DNA of 64,000 bases, taken from the NCBI GenBank assembly GCA_002329365.1, contig DCUB01000034.1, forward strand, positions 20,658 to 84,657. Reading direction: 5' to 3'. Below the pieces are notes generated by a model, which did no database searches, was not told the DNA's origin, and saw nothing but the letters and a program-made list of their open reading frames with translations. The translations under genes and the position numbers were made by a program. Shown one piece after another: positions 36,801 to 40,242 of this stretch (positions are counted from its first letter, which is position 1; every line of letters begins with the position of its first letter). Source of the stretch: Ruminococcaceae bacterium UBA1425. GTDB taxonomy: Bacteria > Bacillota > Clostridia > Oscillospirales > Acutalibacteraceae.

Positions 36801-38708
36801 TGCCGCCTGCCAGCGCAGGAACTTGTAGCCGCCCTCGGTAGGAGCAGCGGCAAGCGTAAGGGCTGTGCAGGTAGTGTCGACGGCGGTTGTTCCGGAAATT
36901 GTCCATGACTTTCCTGACGCCGCCGCGGAGCCGGAGCTGAACGTCTGACCGCCGAAGGTAATGTTTGAGATGTTGCCGGTTGCCACGTCTGTCCAGTTTG
37001 TGCTGTTTGTGCCGTTCGACGCCTGAACGGAAATTGTGACGCTTCCGCCGGAGAAGTTTAACGGCTTGAAGTAAATCCTCGCGCTTGTCGCGGACGCAAG
37101 AGTCTTATTCTGTTCCGCCGTGCCGCTTGTGCTTACGCCGTAGAAATACTGGCCGGTTCTGCCGTTGTGCGGCGTGAGGTAAATTGTTTCGGGTGCATAA
37201 AAGGTGGCGCGGGGCTTAAGGGCGTCGTTTTCGCCCTCGGTAAAGTTTGCGCTGACAATATTCTGGCACGCCGTCATCGCGTTGTTGAGGTTCGTCAGAG
37301 CGGTGTTGACCTCGGATTGCGTGGCGTATGGCTTGCCGAGTGCGGCAAAAGCACTCTGCCTTGCCGTAATAAGACTATTATATGCCGTGCTCCAGCCCGA
37401 GTAGGCGTAGGAGGAGCGCCAGTTTTTCTCCATTGAGTCGCGCAGCGCCGTGCGGAGCGCCGCCTTGTTTACCCTTATTACCGTTAAACCGTATTGGTAG
37501 TAGATATTAACACGCGAGGAGGAGGAACGTTCCATCTTAACGTGGCACTGCATTGTGTAATCGGTTGTTCCCGAGCTTGACGAGAGCGCGCTGTTCAGGC
37601 TGTAAAGACCGCGGTATATGCTGTTTGAGTCGTTAGGGTAATCGACGTTAGACGCAATGGTAACGTTACCGTCGGTTGAGTTATAGTCGAAATTGTGCGA
37701 TTCTGAGCTTGACTCGGTACCGTGAACCATTACGCCCGCCTTGAGGTTCGGAAGCTGATTAAGGTTTGAGTAACGGCTTACGTCGGCGTATATATGGCCG
37801 TAAACAGTGCTTGCGCCGCCAAATGTTTTGGACTTATCTCCGGATAGTGTTCTGCCCGCCCACCAGATGCCGCCGTTGCCGGCAAGGAGATAGTTTCCTT
37901 CGCCTGCGGAGCCGTCGTTGTATATGTATGCCGAATTGTTCTCCTGATATAACGTCTGGTAACTGTCGATGGTGCCGCTGCTTTGCCCCGCTATCGTCGG
38001 CCAGCCGACAAGCGGATTCTGCGCATATGCCGGCATGGCTTTACCGCTTGTGGTGTTGTACTGGTCGTAATAGTTGCTGTAAGAGCCGCTTATGCCGCCA
38101 ACCTTGTGGAGACCCATCATAAACGGGAAACCGGCGAAATCGGGAAAGTTGCCTATGGAAGCTTCGTAAGTATAGCCGCCCGCGACGCCGACAAGGTTGT
38201 CAAGGTTCGGGTAATAGGCGTACATGTAGGCGGTGTGGGAATAGCTTTTGCCGTCGGCTGTGAACGTGGCGGTAATAGATATCGGCCCGTCGTATACGGA
38301 GGTTGTGCTTTGCTCCGTTACGGTCCACGCCTTGACCTGGGAAGAATCCGTCTGCGTCTGAAGGCTCAGAGTCGTGCCGCTGCCCGCCGAAATCTGGACG
38401 TTTGTCATCGGCATTGTGCATGACAGATAAATAAGACCGGAAGTCTGGTTGGGGCTTACGTTCAGCGTTCCGTTTGACTGGCAGTCGACAAAATACTGGA
38501 AGGCGTACGGCTGACTCCCCACTCCCTTAACCGGGTTGAGGTAAACCGTCTCCGGAACATAGAATTTTATTGTAGGCTCCAGCTTTGTGGTCAGCGTGGT
38601 TACGTCAAGAAACGCGCTGACGTCTATGCCGAGGTCGGCAAAGAAGAACGTGGTCAGCACCATTACGGTGACCAACAGCCAGCTGAGCCCTTTCTTTAAA
38701 GTCTTCAT
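15822..38708 (-). CDS. Giant secreted InlB B-repeat-like protein (about 7,628 residues)
   Basis: One uninterrupted 22.9-kb frame. The ATG at 38706-38708 is chosen over the ATG two codons upstream because GGAGG lies 7 nt before it. Residues 1-35 are a signal peptide (MKTLKKGLSWLLVTVMVLTT). Residues about 40-1010 are unique, with a duplicated FYxPETxYLxP block and a FIVAR-like helical segment near 415-485. Two arrays of List_Bact_rpt/Flg_new-type modules follow (about 1010-4040 and 4585-6610); I count about 52 cores of the GYxFxGW type. Between them lies a non-repeat region (about 4040-4585) with FIVAR-like helices. Residues about 6610-7628 are mostly unique and beta-rich. There is no LPxTG motif, SLH domain or C-terminal hydrophobic anchor. 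Related repeats occur in adhesins and internalins; the function here is unknown but extracellular binding or matrix formation is plausible. Confidence 0.9.
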   Translation of the reverse strand: MKTLKKGLSWLLVTVMVLTTFFFADLGIDVSAFLDVTTLTTKLEPTIKFYVPETVYLNPVKGVGSQPYAFQYFVDCQSNGTLNVSPNQTSGLIYLSCTMPMTNVQISAGSGTTLSLQTQTDSSQVKAWTVTEQSTTSVYDGPISITATFTADGKSYSHTAYMYAYYPNLDNLVGVAGGYTYEASIGNFPDFAGFPFMMGLHKVGGISGSYSNYYDQYNTTSGKAMPAYAQNPLVGWPTIAGQSSGTIDSYQTLYQENNSAYIYNDGSAGEGNYLLAGNGGIWWAGRTLSGDKSKTFGGASTVYGHIYADVSRYSNLNQLPNLKAGVMVHGTESSSESHNFDYNSTDGNVTIASNVDYPNDSNSIYRGLYSLNSALSSSSGTTDYTMQCHVKMERSSSSRVNIYYQYGLTVIRVNKAALRTALRDSMEKNWRSSYAYSGWSTAYNSLITARQSAFAALGKPYATQSEVNTALTNLNNAMTACQNIVSANFTEGENDALKPRATFYAPETIYLTPHNGRTGQYFYGVSTSGTAEQNKTLASATSARIYFKPLNFSGGSVTISVQASNGTNSTNWTDVATGNISNITFGGQTFSSGSAAASGKSWTISGTTAVDTTCTALTLAAAPTEGGYKFLRWQAAYTVNGRTYYTYAYTICYNPFTQPIAAATRVKNDNGPYHDTFFLQTVGWVVGIHSHNASGGKDANSYLYYLQRFATSGWRGDPKARNLDDTGVEGAYLQNASLRNANYLNKEISENSTKNYTCNAPTGYLTVDTSRFTNYDYLPFFYAGNYVTDTEGTKDAGYVQVYNTTSDKWVDRSPCDRQADPPYESKIRGNISTGTFNVTGFATKGRSGGTTNITSIMPVSVTAVNKATIRSTYYTAVAKCQQPSWYATGYNTYQNSILDLAIKVGDPDNANASGSANEGELARASGTSTVTHVSSGTNYNGQTNAQIIGTPVETKSFNYGDWVCAYYDNIPGYTATSYTCYNGSTNLSSYVQGGSAQGEYWIASADFSPVTWTFTYAPKTYTVTYNLNKGSGSSTPSFDGSTTQTQTTSVTYHSKFTVGSKGGVSKPAPTRTGYDFAGWLFSATGAIVQHDAQINWTYPQNETFTAQWDVRNYVVEYDNEFHFGQWVSATGFAVGYGTYQADIDNNRFYYTANSSADSFTEPYTGPNSYIMTLIPGHTYRMSVNAYRVQNVGGEWERIAGEPSLRNFIFAYPNTNCSSSEWTLWSSTDKTYDASTGLYHQEIEFTLPAGKPYVTMRLGIMNAIQSVAFENYMIQDVSARSATGLTASDYSIAYPPQSLVSYDNAFSTATGINGADGLATTSIKGYTFQGWYTGKNGTGTNITSSTSMTSSVYTGTNTPAAVEGEKSIHLWSKWTPTTYTISYNLNGSTTAPATNGAGNPTSYTIESATINLAQPTRTGFDFTGWTGSNGTTPQTSVSIPSGSTGNKSYTANWSAHKYNIVFNGNGASGILGGSTASINNVSYDTWVNLTANGFTMNIDDAGGWHTLTFQGWDTSPAGTTVVYSNQQSVINLSAVNGATVNLYAVWGKSPSSISGTTRITPDGTSGFIVYASVLTAAGVTLHGTNPVYTDTVYSSINLSTGVQSDTVRVFDYLNEATGKVSGVMTNGTSLWKSTILRSSHNNSGGNPGSSDETKYYKTYVVARSTDGSSVASRSGTTAAPPIEYLDTAYFPRVTFDSNGGSAITLKTQNGTGTTLPNNYYYAGYGLLDDGDNNPSDDTQFNYYGNVGWPSANPTKTYYDFKGWYTTPTGTTQVTAASPIRENKDHTIYAQYTLHNYTITYNLGGTTNSPVTNNVNNPATYTYEDAVTIYPPSRPGYTFEGWTGSWFGGTLSQPTIAYHSSGNKTLTATWSIINYTITYTMNGGTNHANNPSSYNIENAAITIQQPTKTGYTFTGWTGSNGTTPQTSVTIPAASTGNKTYTANWTPNTNTPYKVEHYIKNTSGSYPSTPNHTDNLTGTSDATVVLVDKKNSSYEVLGGIAYHHAEVDGTTVTSTTIKPNGSLVIKLYYDRSSYAVTLAMDTGISTVTGSGTYYYGASVSLNATLATGYEWDTVNGWSVTSGQTSAQAASTTQAYNFTMPTGAVYLTANARPITYTISYTLNGGAATNNTTYTVETPTFTLNNPTRTGYIFAGWTGTGITGSSTSVQIAQGSTGNRSYTATWTAITYTLKYNPGDGGSGTVVNQTITYDDSTDVFKTVAQCGFTKTGYTFVNWNTNANGSGTTYTAGAGIPNLSSTNGATVNIYAIWSINSYTLTANVSGGGGIIQSIKSGTTTISSGSDVAYNSTVTIRAQANTGYHFVSWGYSMPTANITDLDDDDRENENEGVETYYGIGQSMFKMPASDITVTATFAVNKYTVTLLQTSATTQATTTSVTATYGSAMPAISSLPSRTGYTFDGYQYGATKYYKADGTSNNNWNRTSNTELSPIWSARQFTLSFNANGGSCSLASKTVVYDSPYGAEDGNGDTWPITANGYVVTRTGYNFAGWFTSATGGTEVTAATIYQTAGNSTVYAHWTAIDFTLKVAVSGSGSIYSVTKGGADIKASATSGSGAEVACDSSVVIVARASTGYHFTTWSYVTAPPAVTLTPTEEWIDQISDTADEYYRDGKSSFLMPAGDVTVTANFAANTYTVSFQKQSGTGGTSSTVATYNASLPSITPPTRTGYTFGGYYDQTGGAGVQYYSASGTGVITWDKTVNSTLYAKWTIITYNISYTLGGGSATNPATYNVETPTFTLTNPTRTGYNFAGWTGTGIADSSTSVTIAQGSTGDRSYTATWNVITYNITYTLGGGTNHPNNPPTYTIESAQIALQPPTRTGYTFTGWTGSNGTTKQMLVVIPTGSYGDKSYTANWDPNSTTPYTVEHYVMNTSGVYPGTATATTGGTGTSDATLTLSTCVNPDLLVPNGIVYSYGTVDDIETTTTTIRPDGLLVVKLYYERRPYNVTLTAGYGINSVSGGATNVLYGAGVNIDAVVKTGYTWNNWTYTSGGAAFNSVKNYTGTMPAGNLALTANATLNTYNISYTLNGGTIPSPYNNPTSYTVESANITLVNPVRTGYTFLGWSGTGITDKSMSVTIPAGSTGSRSYTANWAANTNTPYTVSHYLMNTSGTGYALVGEPVAHTGITGDTLTLSDLKDSSITVVGGIVYHHGTDGTLDEDNNEVTVTTTTIKADGSRAIKLYYDRVQYTITLTKGTGITAVTGEGTYRYGAAIEINATVATGYTWSAWTYTTGGATFSTTKNYTSTMPANNLTLTATTTKNIYTITYHDSIDATNPNRTTYTVTDSFTISALSKPGYTFDGWTGSNGSVKQQTVYVASGSTGDLEFTANWTKHTNTPYVVKHFVMTTDGAYDESNATLTENLTGPTDEPLLIANLKKTSAAYNTPNGIAYEYATLEGSQTHIDSTTIAGDGSRIIRIYYKRFDHDVTLTKGTGVSAVTGAGTYYYGAAVQIRATLETGYSWSEWTVTSGQTSAQPASTTRNYDFSMPAGDVNLTANATVTNYTISYTLNGGTLPSGYPQSYTYFAAAALMAPTRTGYTFVGWTGSNGGTPQTSVTIPAGSTGNKSYTANWSAISYTISYTDAQGATNSNRTSYTIEDTPFTIGALSKTGYTFDGWTGSNGETPQTTVTVAGGTTGNLAYTANWTANVNTLTIGVDEGSIYYYTGEYMGTVTATVSDVPIIEDAADISSEDSQGSVAFGTLVELTATSVRGFYFTGWNIVSGGITLAQTPNASFYMPDDDVIVTASFDIVTYTIVFDKNAESGVTGTVNDQIVSYYGDMYGYLMYPDEEGNYYERVGYDLIGWAATPTGSAVLYGYDDISGESDCALTPVNGETVTLYAVWEPINYVVKYYANLNDTAPYTGEQTVTQTVAYDETAYYLPANTFTRPGYSFAGWTDARNSGSQYFAGASFINLSSQPTTINRYAKWSINSYTVTFNRNGYTDLTGAQTVGGIKYVNGTSANWPANVSLNYDSTFTLPGDGFGTNGYFYMNKTNERRYLIGWTDVSGGTTVKYDKGETFTVTDNITLYAVWSADYYPLDTALTSFQNSYITYSGKTTDPITGNITGGTIVSGLLPASSVNDPNYASGGGYTDILEDYGYFDGMYHWVPGNPSAAYNDFTVTSLTTLENAYAAAKYYQVLNPTAHTDLISRADGDGANGDIAAMVSALNSAVSGLVLEPANLDEYIDTSSVCAGAGHTTVTTSENYPPCETYGEFDNSHSFNSIIGLCDDIFDLFKVGNNYVFKSGGEYVQNANCIYTTQSVEALYNAVYKADKTGYYYMLYDSATGNLKIKIPSQYVVRNTTRNIADAYHDLLQLKSADYTYFTELLDDYLSEYWGDLYPGTNVTSDNMSSYFTEASILVVVSFYDDVLMPGGSIVNPLTIVEQDYVDDTFGEQLKDYIEALVPKSASYVNIFKLINDIPHNPTNPDYIYRYPSDDTNVSETLSIWLAAYASNGPYNEATGKYDYNFNSTRTFTRLDSTTGTINNFDMNYLNSTYTAASVSALREAIDNIDWTLNSFYQAGIDETVGSSYAAGSYARILSDAIAGLTLKTFTVYLYYNYDRNLSGVTNDAGDMFNYYTANYFGGPSFTFGSQATFAPGTLTRAGYTFMGWSDDPGAIVENSTYATDQETGAFNFAIYDDVTLYAVWTINTLNVQMDPNGGTFSSGDNPTSIRTVPLNFGATYVLPNGTGASLTLSRAGYTFAGWSIISDAAINNGVQGDESSIAANGFTFTMGAGNAVVQASWTPKQYSIVFDSNGGSGTMASMTNLNYGQTYTLTTNAFTPPTGHSFAGWNTAANGSGTSYTDGQQVTSVCTCENGDFSRTLYAQWSVNSYSLTMAATNGTATAKWSGQTTPVSSGSVPYNAEVTIAASNNTGYHFTGWTVNPSGVTIVNDKFMMPAANLTVTASFEINTYYVSFHGGTGATGSMSNQDFVYNVNEALNANAFSKTGHSFIGWATSAGSSEVAYDNCEEIGSENGNALTTAHNVIVPLYAVWSINSYTLTIDNANGTQTTTQVQFGAQKSLSQPSRTGYIFNGWVIEMDGTYTVASTVTGNSVTMGDGDATVTAQWTPIKYTIAFNAGEGATGSLAPMTDCEYGESYYLTLFEEGTMAKTGHYFVGWELTISENEMLTFTDGEEVSNLTAVDGATVTLYAQWEVEGYDLTIMYDDYYYTYPSAYSTSGEYYLTPDDGQATSVKYGTEMQLDCLMYYDGYHFVSWYVISDATVEISETGVFTMPAAEVIIQPVVAVNTYIVSFDAYGGSGTKESESFTYDDYVFNIPVNDFFTKTGYEFLGWATYPGGYVDYYDGDMIFADGSWQDGEEITLYAVWSAIDYTLVVTAGENGSITSVIKGSSENITSDATGGGAAVNYNDQIAITAAADTGYHFTGWTVTEGGATLANASAASTTFTMPAADVTIEAGFEANTYTITFSSPNATTPGTGSTVATYGQAMPAITPPARTGYTFTGYYTATSGGTKYYNGDGTSAKACDLTANTTLHAQWSINGYGLTLTVEPSTYGTATATWTGQAAGVTSGTVNYNDTVTITAFANTGYHFVKWEVITENATLGNINNTTTTFTMPASDVTVKASFAVNSYTVRFHMNEGSGTQMDDQLFSYHTSQNLSLNTYTRTGFEFLGWSKSQTATTPSYTDGQSIGSENALTPTHGDLIILYAVWDEIDYTLTIDLDDGSTPTEITLNYNDEYNLTMPTRTGYVFSEWTISTDESATVESTVDEYGTVVMGDGDTTVTAVWTPRTYSIYFNGNGATSGATASMTNLNYGQDYQLSANGFTRTGHTFAGWNTQANGSGTSFSGGATVNSLCTGEVGNTSITLYAQWTLNSNDLTITVEPSAYGTATATWAGQSTGVTSGTVSYNTTVSLSAVANTGYHFVVWEVITENATLGDIYSAVTTFTMPDADVTVKALFAVNTYTVSFNGNQATGGTMTNQEFSYFTPQNLKTNGYVRTGYLFLGWALSGDATVASFADGAELNSNNALTNTHGATVTIYAVWSKQTYTLTIDPDNESATTTQSLAYGATYMLPTVTKRGYTYNGWAVTEMAETATVQTSITGGNSLVMGDGDTTVTAQYVANTYTITFNANGGSGSMNDMICTYDVAVSLTPNAFTAVSGLNFDGWNTKADGTGTTYQNGQLVVNLCEGVTGDNSIVLYAQWSANSYTLTLTVESGAYGTATATWTGQTTGVTMGSVHYNDTVYLKAVANTGYHFVEWSIVPGSGSASITDPTLSETSFSMPANNLTLKANFAINQYRVAFSANGGSGTAMETQYFTYNVTQALSLNTYSRAGYTFIGWSLSASGTVEYVDGAEIGSTNAVTEQHNVTVTLYAVWDEISYVLTIDPDNGTAVTTYDVEFGENFTIPEGQASPTKLGYTFSHWTAISAPGATIPATISYGTIITVGDSDVTAKAIYTANTYTIAFNANGGTGSMSSIPATYDVPVELPENEFTAPEGKVFSSWNTAADGSGTAYNENQEVSNLASANGATVTLYAQWIIGNYTLTFDPTLGSLLSGEPNKKTISFGSTFLSGPSISATPVENYWPSDPTLSLTFDGGAEVSFQFLGWYNGTEDELGNVTYGTLVTTNSLVLTTGDRTVYAKWAATGNDIEVFETTISDAQEINLNHYDEAAIEALDDELVELFGEDHALNQLEVLTYKAAITSAYEELEQSIIANDGAGPKINVFETKDKQLSELNDPAFGRYLDDEGQYNETTLISQVESLGDISYVFPGKAHYTYYCYTNNESPLILVNIADVAGTNGRVSYPTMAQIDTVGTNASGQKRTRTGTVLSGWMQYTSDTPETATDRSNDYEILDMTVSSPYASKYIYAGSACGGKSGYEYYGQSQYIVLRPTFDKIFSGNKQYALYTITAYDDSYESLVASQTSLAGAGEYGSFATGSSIATSTNADITPNNTVTIYVEYKNVTGFDGTDCGGQIEGTNQPGGYLQCYTKYSAEKKFQTVDYLYRISGGATNDELLLTVPDAELATKYVANDPQFGQTNLGNFYQMVPSDSEVVAKYFEVYDQAKSGGATEAEATKLAGRAATALANAEIKAKLESGAMTAAMLKNPTIHQVPGEYYIWPQANASFMQTYCPAPTREHTLVYVHLADRWGNEFTSVVRRDYLDKSSPTFTNIVTGSITVNEYGGATIKHIKILTYTKLDTRHLVNVQPYSATVVDYSWNVADNTLTVTGLDPNLNSGMYVLYVEDHAGINNSTVIRCDSEGRFTITICDEYMPQNYQPTTPEDFDEGVEPEDLQNETGTAEAPPVDTELSVMTIETADADEAGGNTLEPNSELTVENREIEEVKAGNNVNISYSFTLNEVYTVNLFTRPNRDYNITLKSTKGGSIRTYVNNQFVAPQGGKLLIPGGSNVQVKIITYSGYELSSLTLTDSAGTVTPLDGSYTAEIYDDVTITAYFVESTAYNTVTVNNGTVNGKDTVKVSPYTQVIAIANKAPEGKVFAYWASGGADGSIVSYDEVYMFYATADVTLTAVYTDESVAVQPSIVMDPASASHITTVNGKYSLAYSGKLTIPAGYTLVEFGLVLSNQPSEYYTDENFVIGGSINGVNTVKIKGESLTEQGQFKINVNGVAPGATRAGRMYMVCKDAQNNEVLIYSSTWSVLTTPAD
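18870..24960 (-). repeat. Second B-repeat array with about 1-kb higher-order units
   Basis: Within the giant gene, four module types recur in fixed order: A (GTATATWTGQ..., TGYHFVxW, FTMPAxD), B (FxGNxGxG, RTGYxFLGW, LYAVW), C (LTIDPDN, RTGYxFxGW, MGDGDTTVTAxW) and D (ITFNANGGSGSM, FxGWNT-ADGSGT, LYAQW). Homologous points of module A lie near 20140, 21125, 22120, a diverged one near 23150, and 24145, giving a period of about 985-1,040 bp (about 330 residues) and about five copies. Confidence 0.75.
26600..35680 (-). repeat. First B-repeat array with NTPYxVxHY compound modules
   Basis: About 28 B-repeat cores of the type RTGYTFTGWTGSNGTTPQ. Interspersed are four copies of a distinct module starting NTPYxVxHYxMNTSG and ending IKLYYDR, each followed by a VTLTxGxGxxxVxGxGTYYYGA module; they begin near 32890, 30100, 29395 and 28680. 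The last two intervals are about 705-715 bp, indicating duplication of a compound unit. Confidence 0.75.
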
Positions 38709-38988
38709 ATTCATTCCTCCCAGAAAAATAAACTTGAATATTTGTGTCTCCGTTTGCCTAAACGCGGATTTGCCTTGAACTCTTCGTATATTTCCCGCAC
38801 CCGCGCGAGGCGGAAGCGAGCCTGTATATCTTAAGGCACTTTAGGAGCCGTATATCATGCGCACCCTGCGCGGCAGATACGGCTGAACCCTGTGTTTTTA
38901 AAGCGCCGCGAAAAAAGAATTGTTTTGCCCGAAAAGATACTTTAACGTAAACTTAGGCATGTTAATCCTTTATAAACTATGATACATT

Positions 38989-39020
38989 ATTATACTATCA
39001 CACGGCACACAAATTGTCAA
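38989..39020 (-). promoter_or_regulatory. Promoter of the giant repeat protein gene
   Basis: On the minus strand a perfect TTGACA (39015-39020) is followed after 17 bp by TAGTAT (38992-38997), overlapping a perfect TATAAT (38989-38994) at 20-bp spacing. The predicted transcript would start near 38983, giving a leader of about 275 nt. Confidence 0.7.
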
Positions 39021-39044
39021 CAAGTAATGTAAAATAAAATGATG

Positions 39045-39060
39045 TTGTTAAATATAACAA
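39045..39060. promoter_or_regulatory. Candidate operator palindrome upstream of giant gene
   Basis: TTGTTA-AATA-TAACAA, a 6-4-6 palindrome 25 bp upstream of the -35 box. It shares the GTTA-N4-TAAC core with the palindrome at 44238-44249. Confidence 0.45.
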
Positions 39061-39339
39061 TTTGTTTGCGATTTTTTTCGTTATTTTCAGCTCTGTCATA
39101 CAGGTTGTTGTCCGCCGCGGAATACAATCAATATTTTGTATGCGAAAAATAATTCGGCATCAAAATTCCATATTGTTATATTGTTTCGGATTTTTATTAT
39201 GGCAATACCGAGGGGATATGCGCACGGCGGTGCTATAAATCTTTCCGGGCGGTTTTTATCGCTGTTTTTTGCTTTTTTCGTTGCAAAGTGTTTCAAAATA
39301 TGGTTAAATGTACACGAAATACCGAAACGGGGGGTTTTT

Positions 39340-40191
39340 ATGTTAAACTCTGTGCTTCGCATATTAAAAGCGCCGTTTTTTCTTCTTTTCGCGCTCGTCG
39401 CCATATATGTCAACAACGGCGATTTGCCGGCAAAGGAGGATTTCCTCGAGCCTCAAAGCACGCAGACGTTTGTGCTTTTTGACGCGCTTTTCCGCGCTCA
39501 GGGCGTAACAAACGACGGCGAATATTTTTATTTCAGCTGGAATTACGGTCTTTTGAAGACGGAGCTTGACGGCGAAACGGTTGTGCGGCAGAACCTCTGC
39601 GCGATTCCCTTCGATTTGCTGAAGCTCGGCTGCGGGCATATCGGCGGCATCACCTATTACAACGGCAGGATATACGCCACAATAGAGGACAGCAAGGTTT
39701 TTAAGCATCTCTACATGGCGCGCTACGACGCCGGAACGCTTGAACTTATCGACTACAAAGCGCTGCCGCTTGAGCGCCACGAAAACGGCGTTCCCTGGTG
39801 CGCCGCCAACCCCGACGAGGGAGTTATTTATTCCGCGCGTCGCGATCGTATAGAGGAGCTTAATGTCTACGACGCAGAAACGATGGAATTTATACGCACC
39901 GTGCCGCTAACCTCCGACTTCCCCGTCCACAAGGTTCAGGGCGGCGAAATGTACGACGGCACGCTTTATCTTGCCGTCAGCCGCGACAGGCACGCCGTGT
40001 TTTCCGTCGACGTTTCGACGGGCAGGGTAAAAATCGCGTTCGAGCGGAACCTTGCCGACGGCTCGGAGGGTGAGGGCATTACAGCTCTGCCTATGGACGA
40101 CGGCTCGCTGTTCCACGTCCTCGATATAGCGAAAATAAAGCTCGGCGTCCATTTCCGCCACTACACGCCCGATGTCGTCCGGGCGGAATGA
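39340..40191 (+). CDS. Exported or membrane-anchored beta-propeller-like protein, unknown
   Basis: A 283-residue protein not assigned to a named family. The ATG at 39340 follows GGGGGG with 5-nt spacing; upstream frame is discarded. An N-terminal hydrophobic segment (VLRILKAPFFLLFALVAIYV, about 4-24) is a signal anchor or signal peptide. The remainder has repeated blade-like strands: VTNDGEYFYFSWNYGLLKTE, GGITYYNGRIYATIEDS, ARYDAGTLELIDYKAL, NPDEGVIYSARRD, VYDAETMEFIRTVPL, GTLYLAVSRDRHAVFSVDV. This pattern suggests a small beta-propeller. It is divergent from the giant gene and followed after 50 bp by an amidohydrolase gene. Confidence 0.7.
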   Translation: MLNSVLRILKAPFFLLFALVAIYVNNGDLPAKEDFLEPQSTQTFVLFDALFRAQGVTNDGEYFYFSWNYGLLKTELDGETVVRQNLCAIPFDLLKLGCGHIGGITYYNGRIYATIEDSKVFKHLYMARYDAGTLELIDYKALPLERHENGVPWCAANPDEGVIYSARRDRIEELNVYDAETMEFIRTVPLTSDFPVHKVQGGEMYDGTLYLAVSRDRHAVFSVDVSTGRVKIAFERNLADGSEGEGITALPMDDGSLFHVLDIAKIKLGVHFRHYTPDVVRAE

Positions 40192-40205
40192 CAGAATGAC
40201 AGTAG

Positions 40206-40227
40206 TGGCGCACCTGCGTGTGCGCCC
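40206..40227. repeat. Short GC-rich stem-loop
   Basis: GTGGCGCACCTGCGTGTGCGCCC just after the stop codon at 40191 forms a GGCGCAC/GTGCGCC hairpin; no T-run follows, so read-through into the next gene is likely. Confidence 0.5.
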
Positions 40228-40242
40228 GTTAAGGAGAAACGC

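Larger units (their letters stand above)
38709..39339. other. Divergent regulatory region of the giant gene
   Basis: No gene is supported. It contains the giant gene's ribosome site and about 275-nt leader, a hairpin in the leader (AGCCGTAT pairing with ATACGGCT at 38845-38884), the giant gene promoter and the TTGTTA-AATA-TAACAA palindrome at 39045-39060. From 39061 to 39339 the sequence is AT-rich; I saw no defensible promoter for the rightward gene. Confidence 0.6.

Noticed and set aside
38709..38985. Possible c-di-GMP riboswitch in the giant gene leader
   Set aside because: Contains GGCAAA stretches but lacks the GGACGCAAAGCC and tetraloop-receptor elements of the known class I consensus; left as an unclassified leader.
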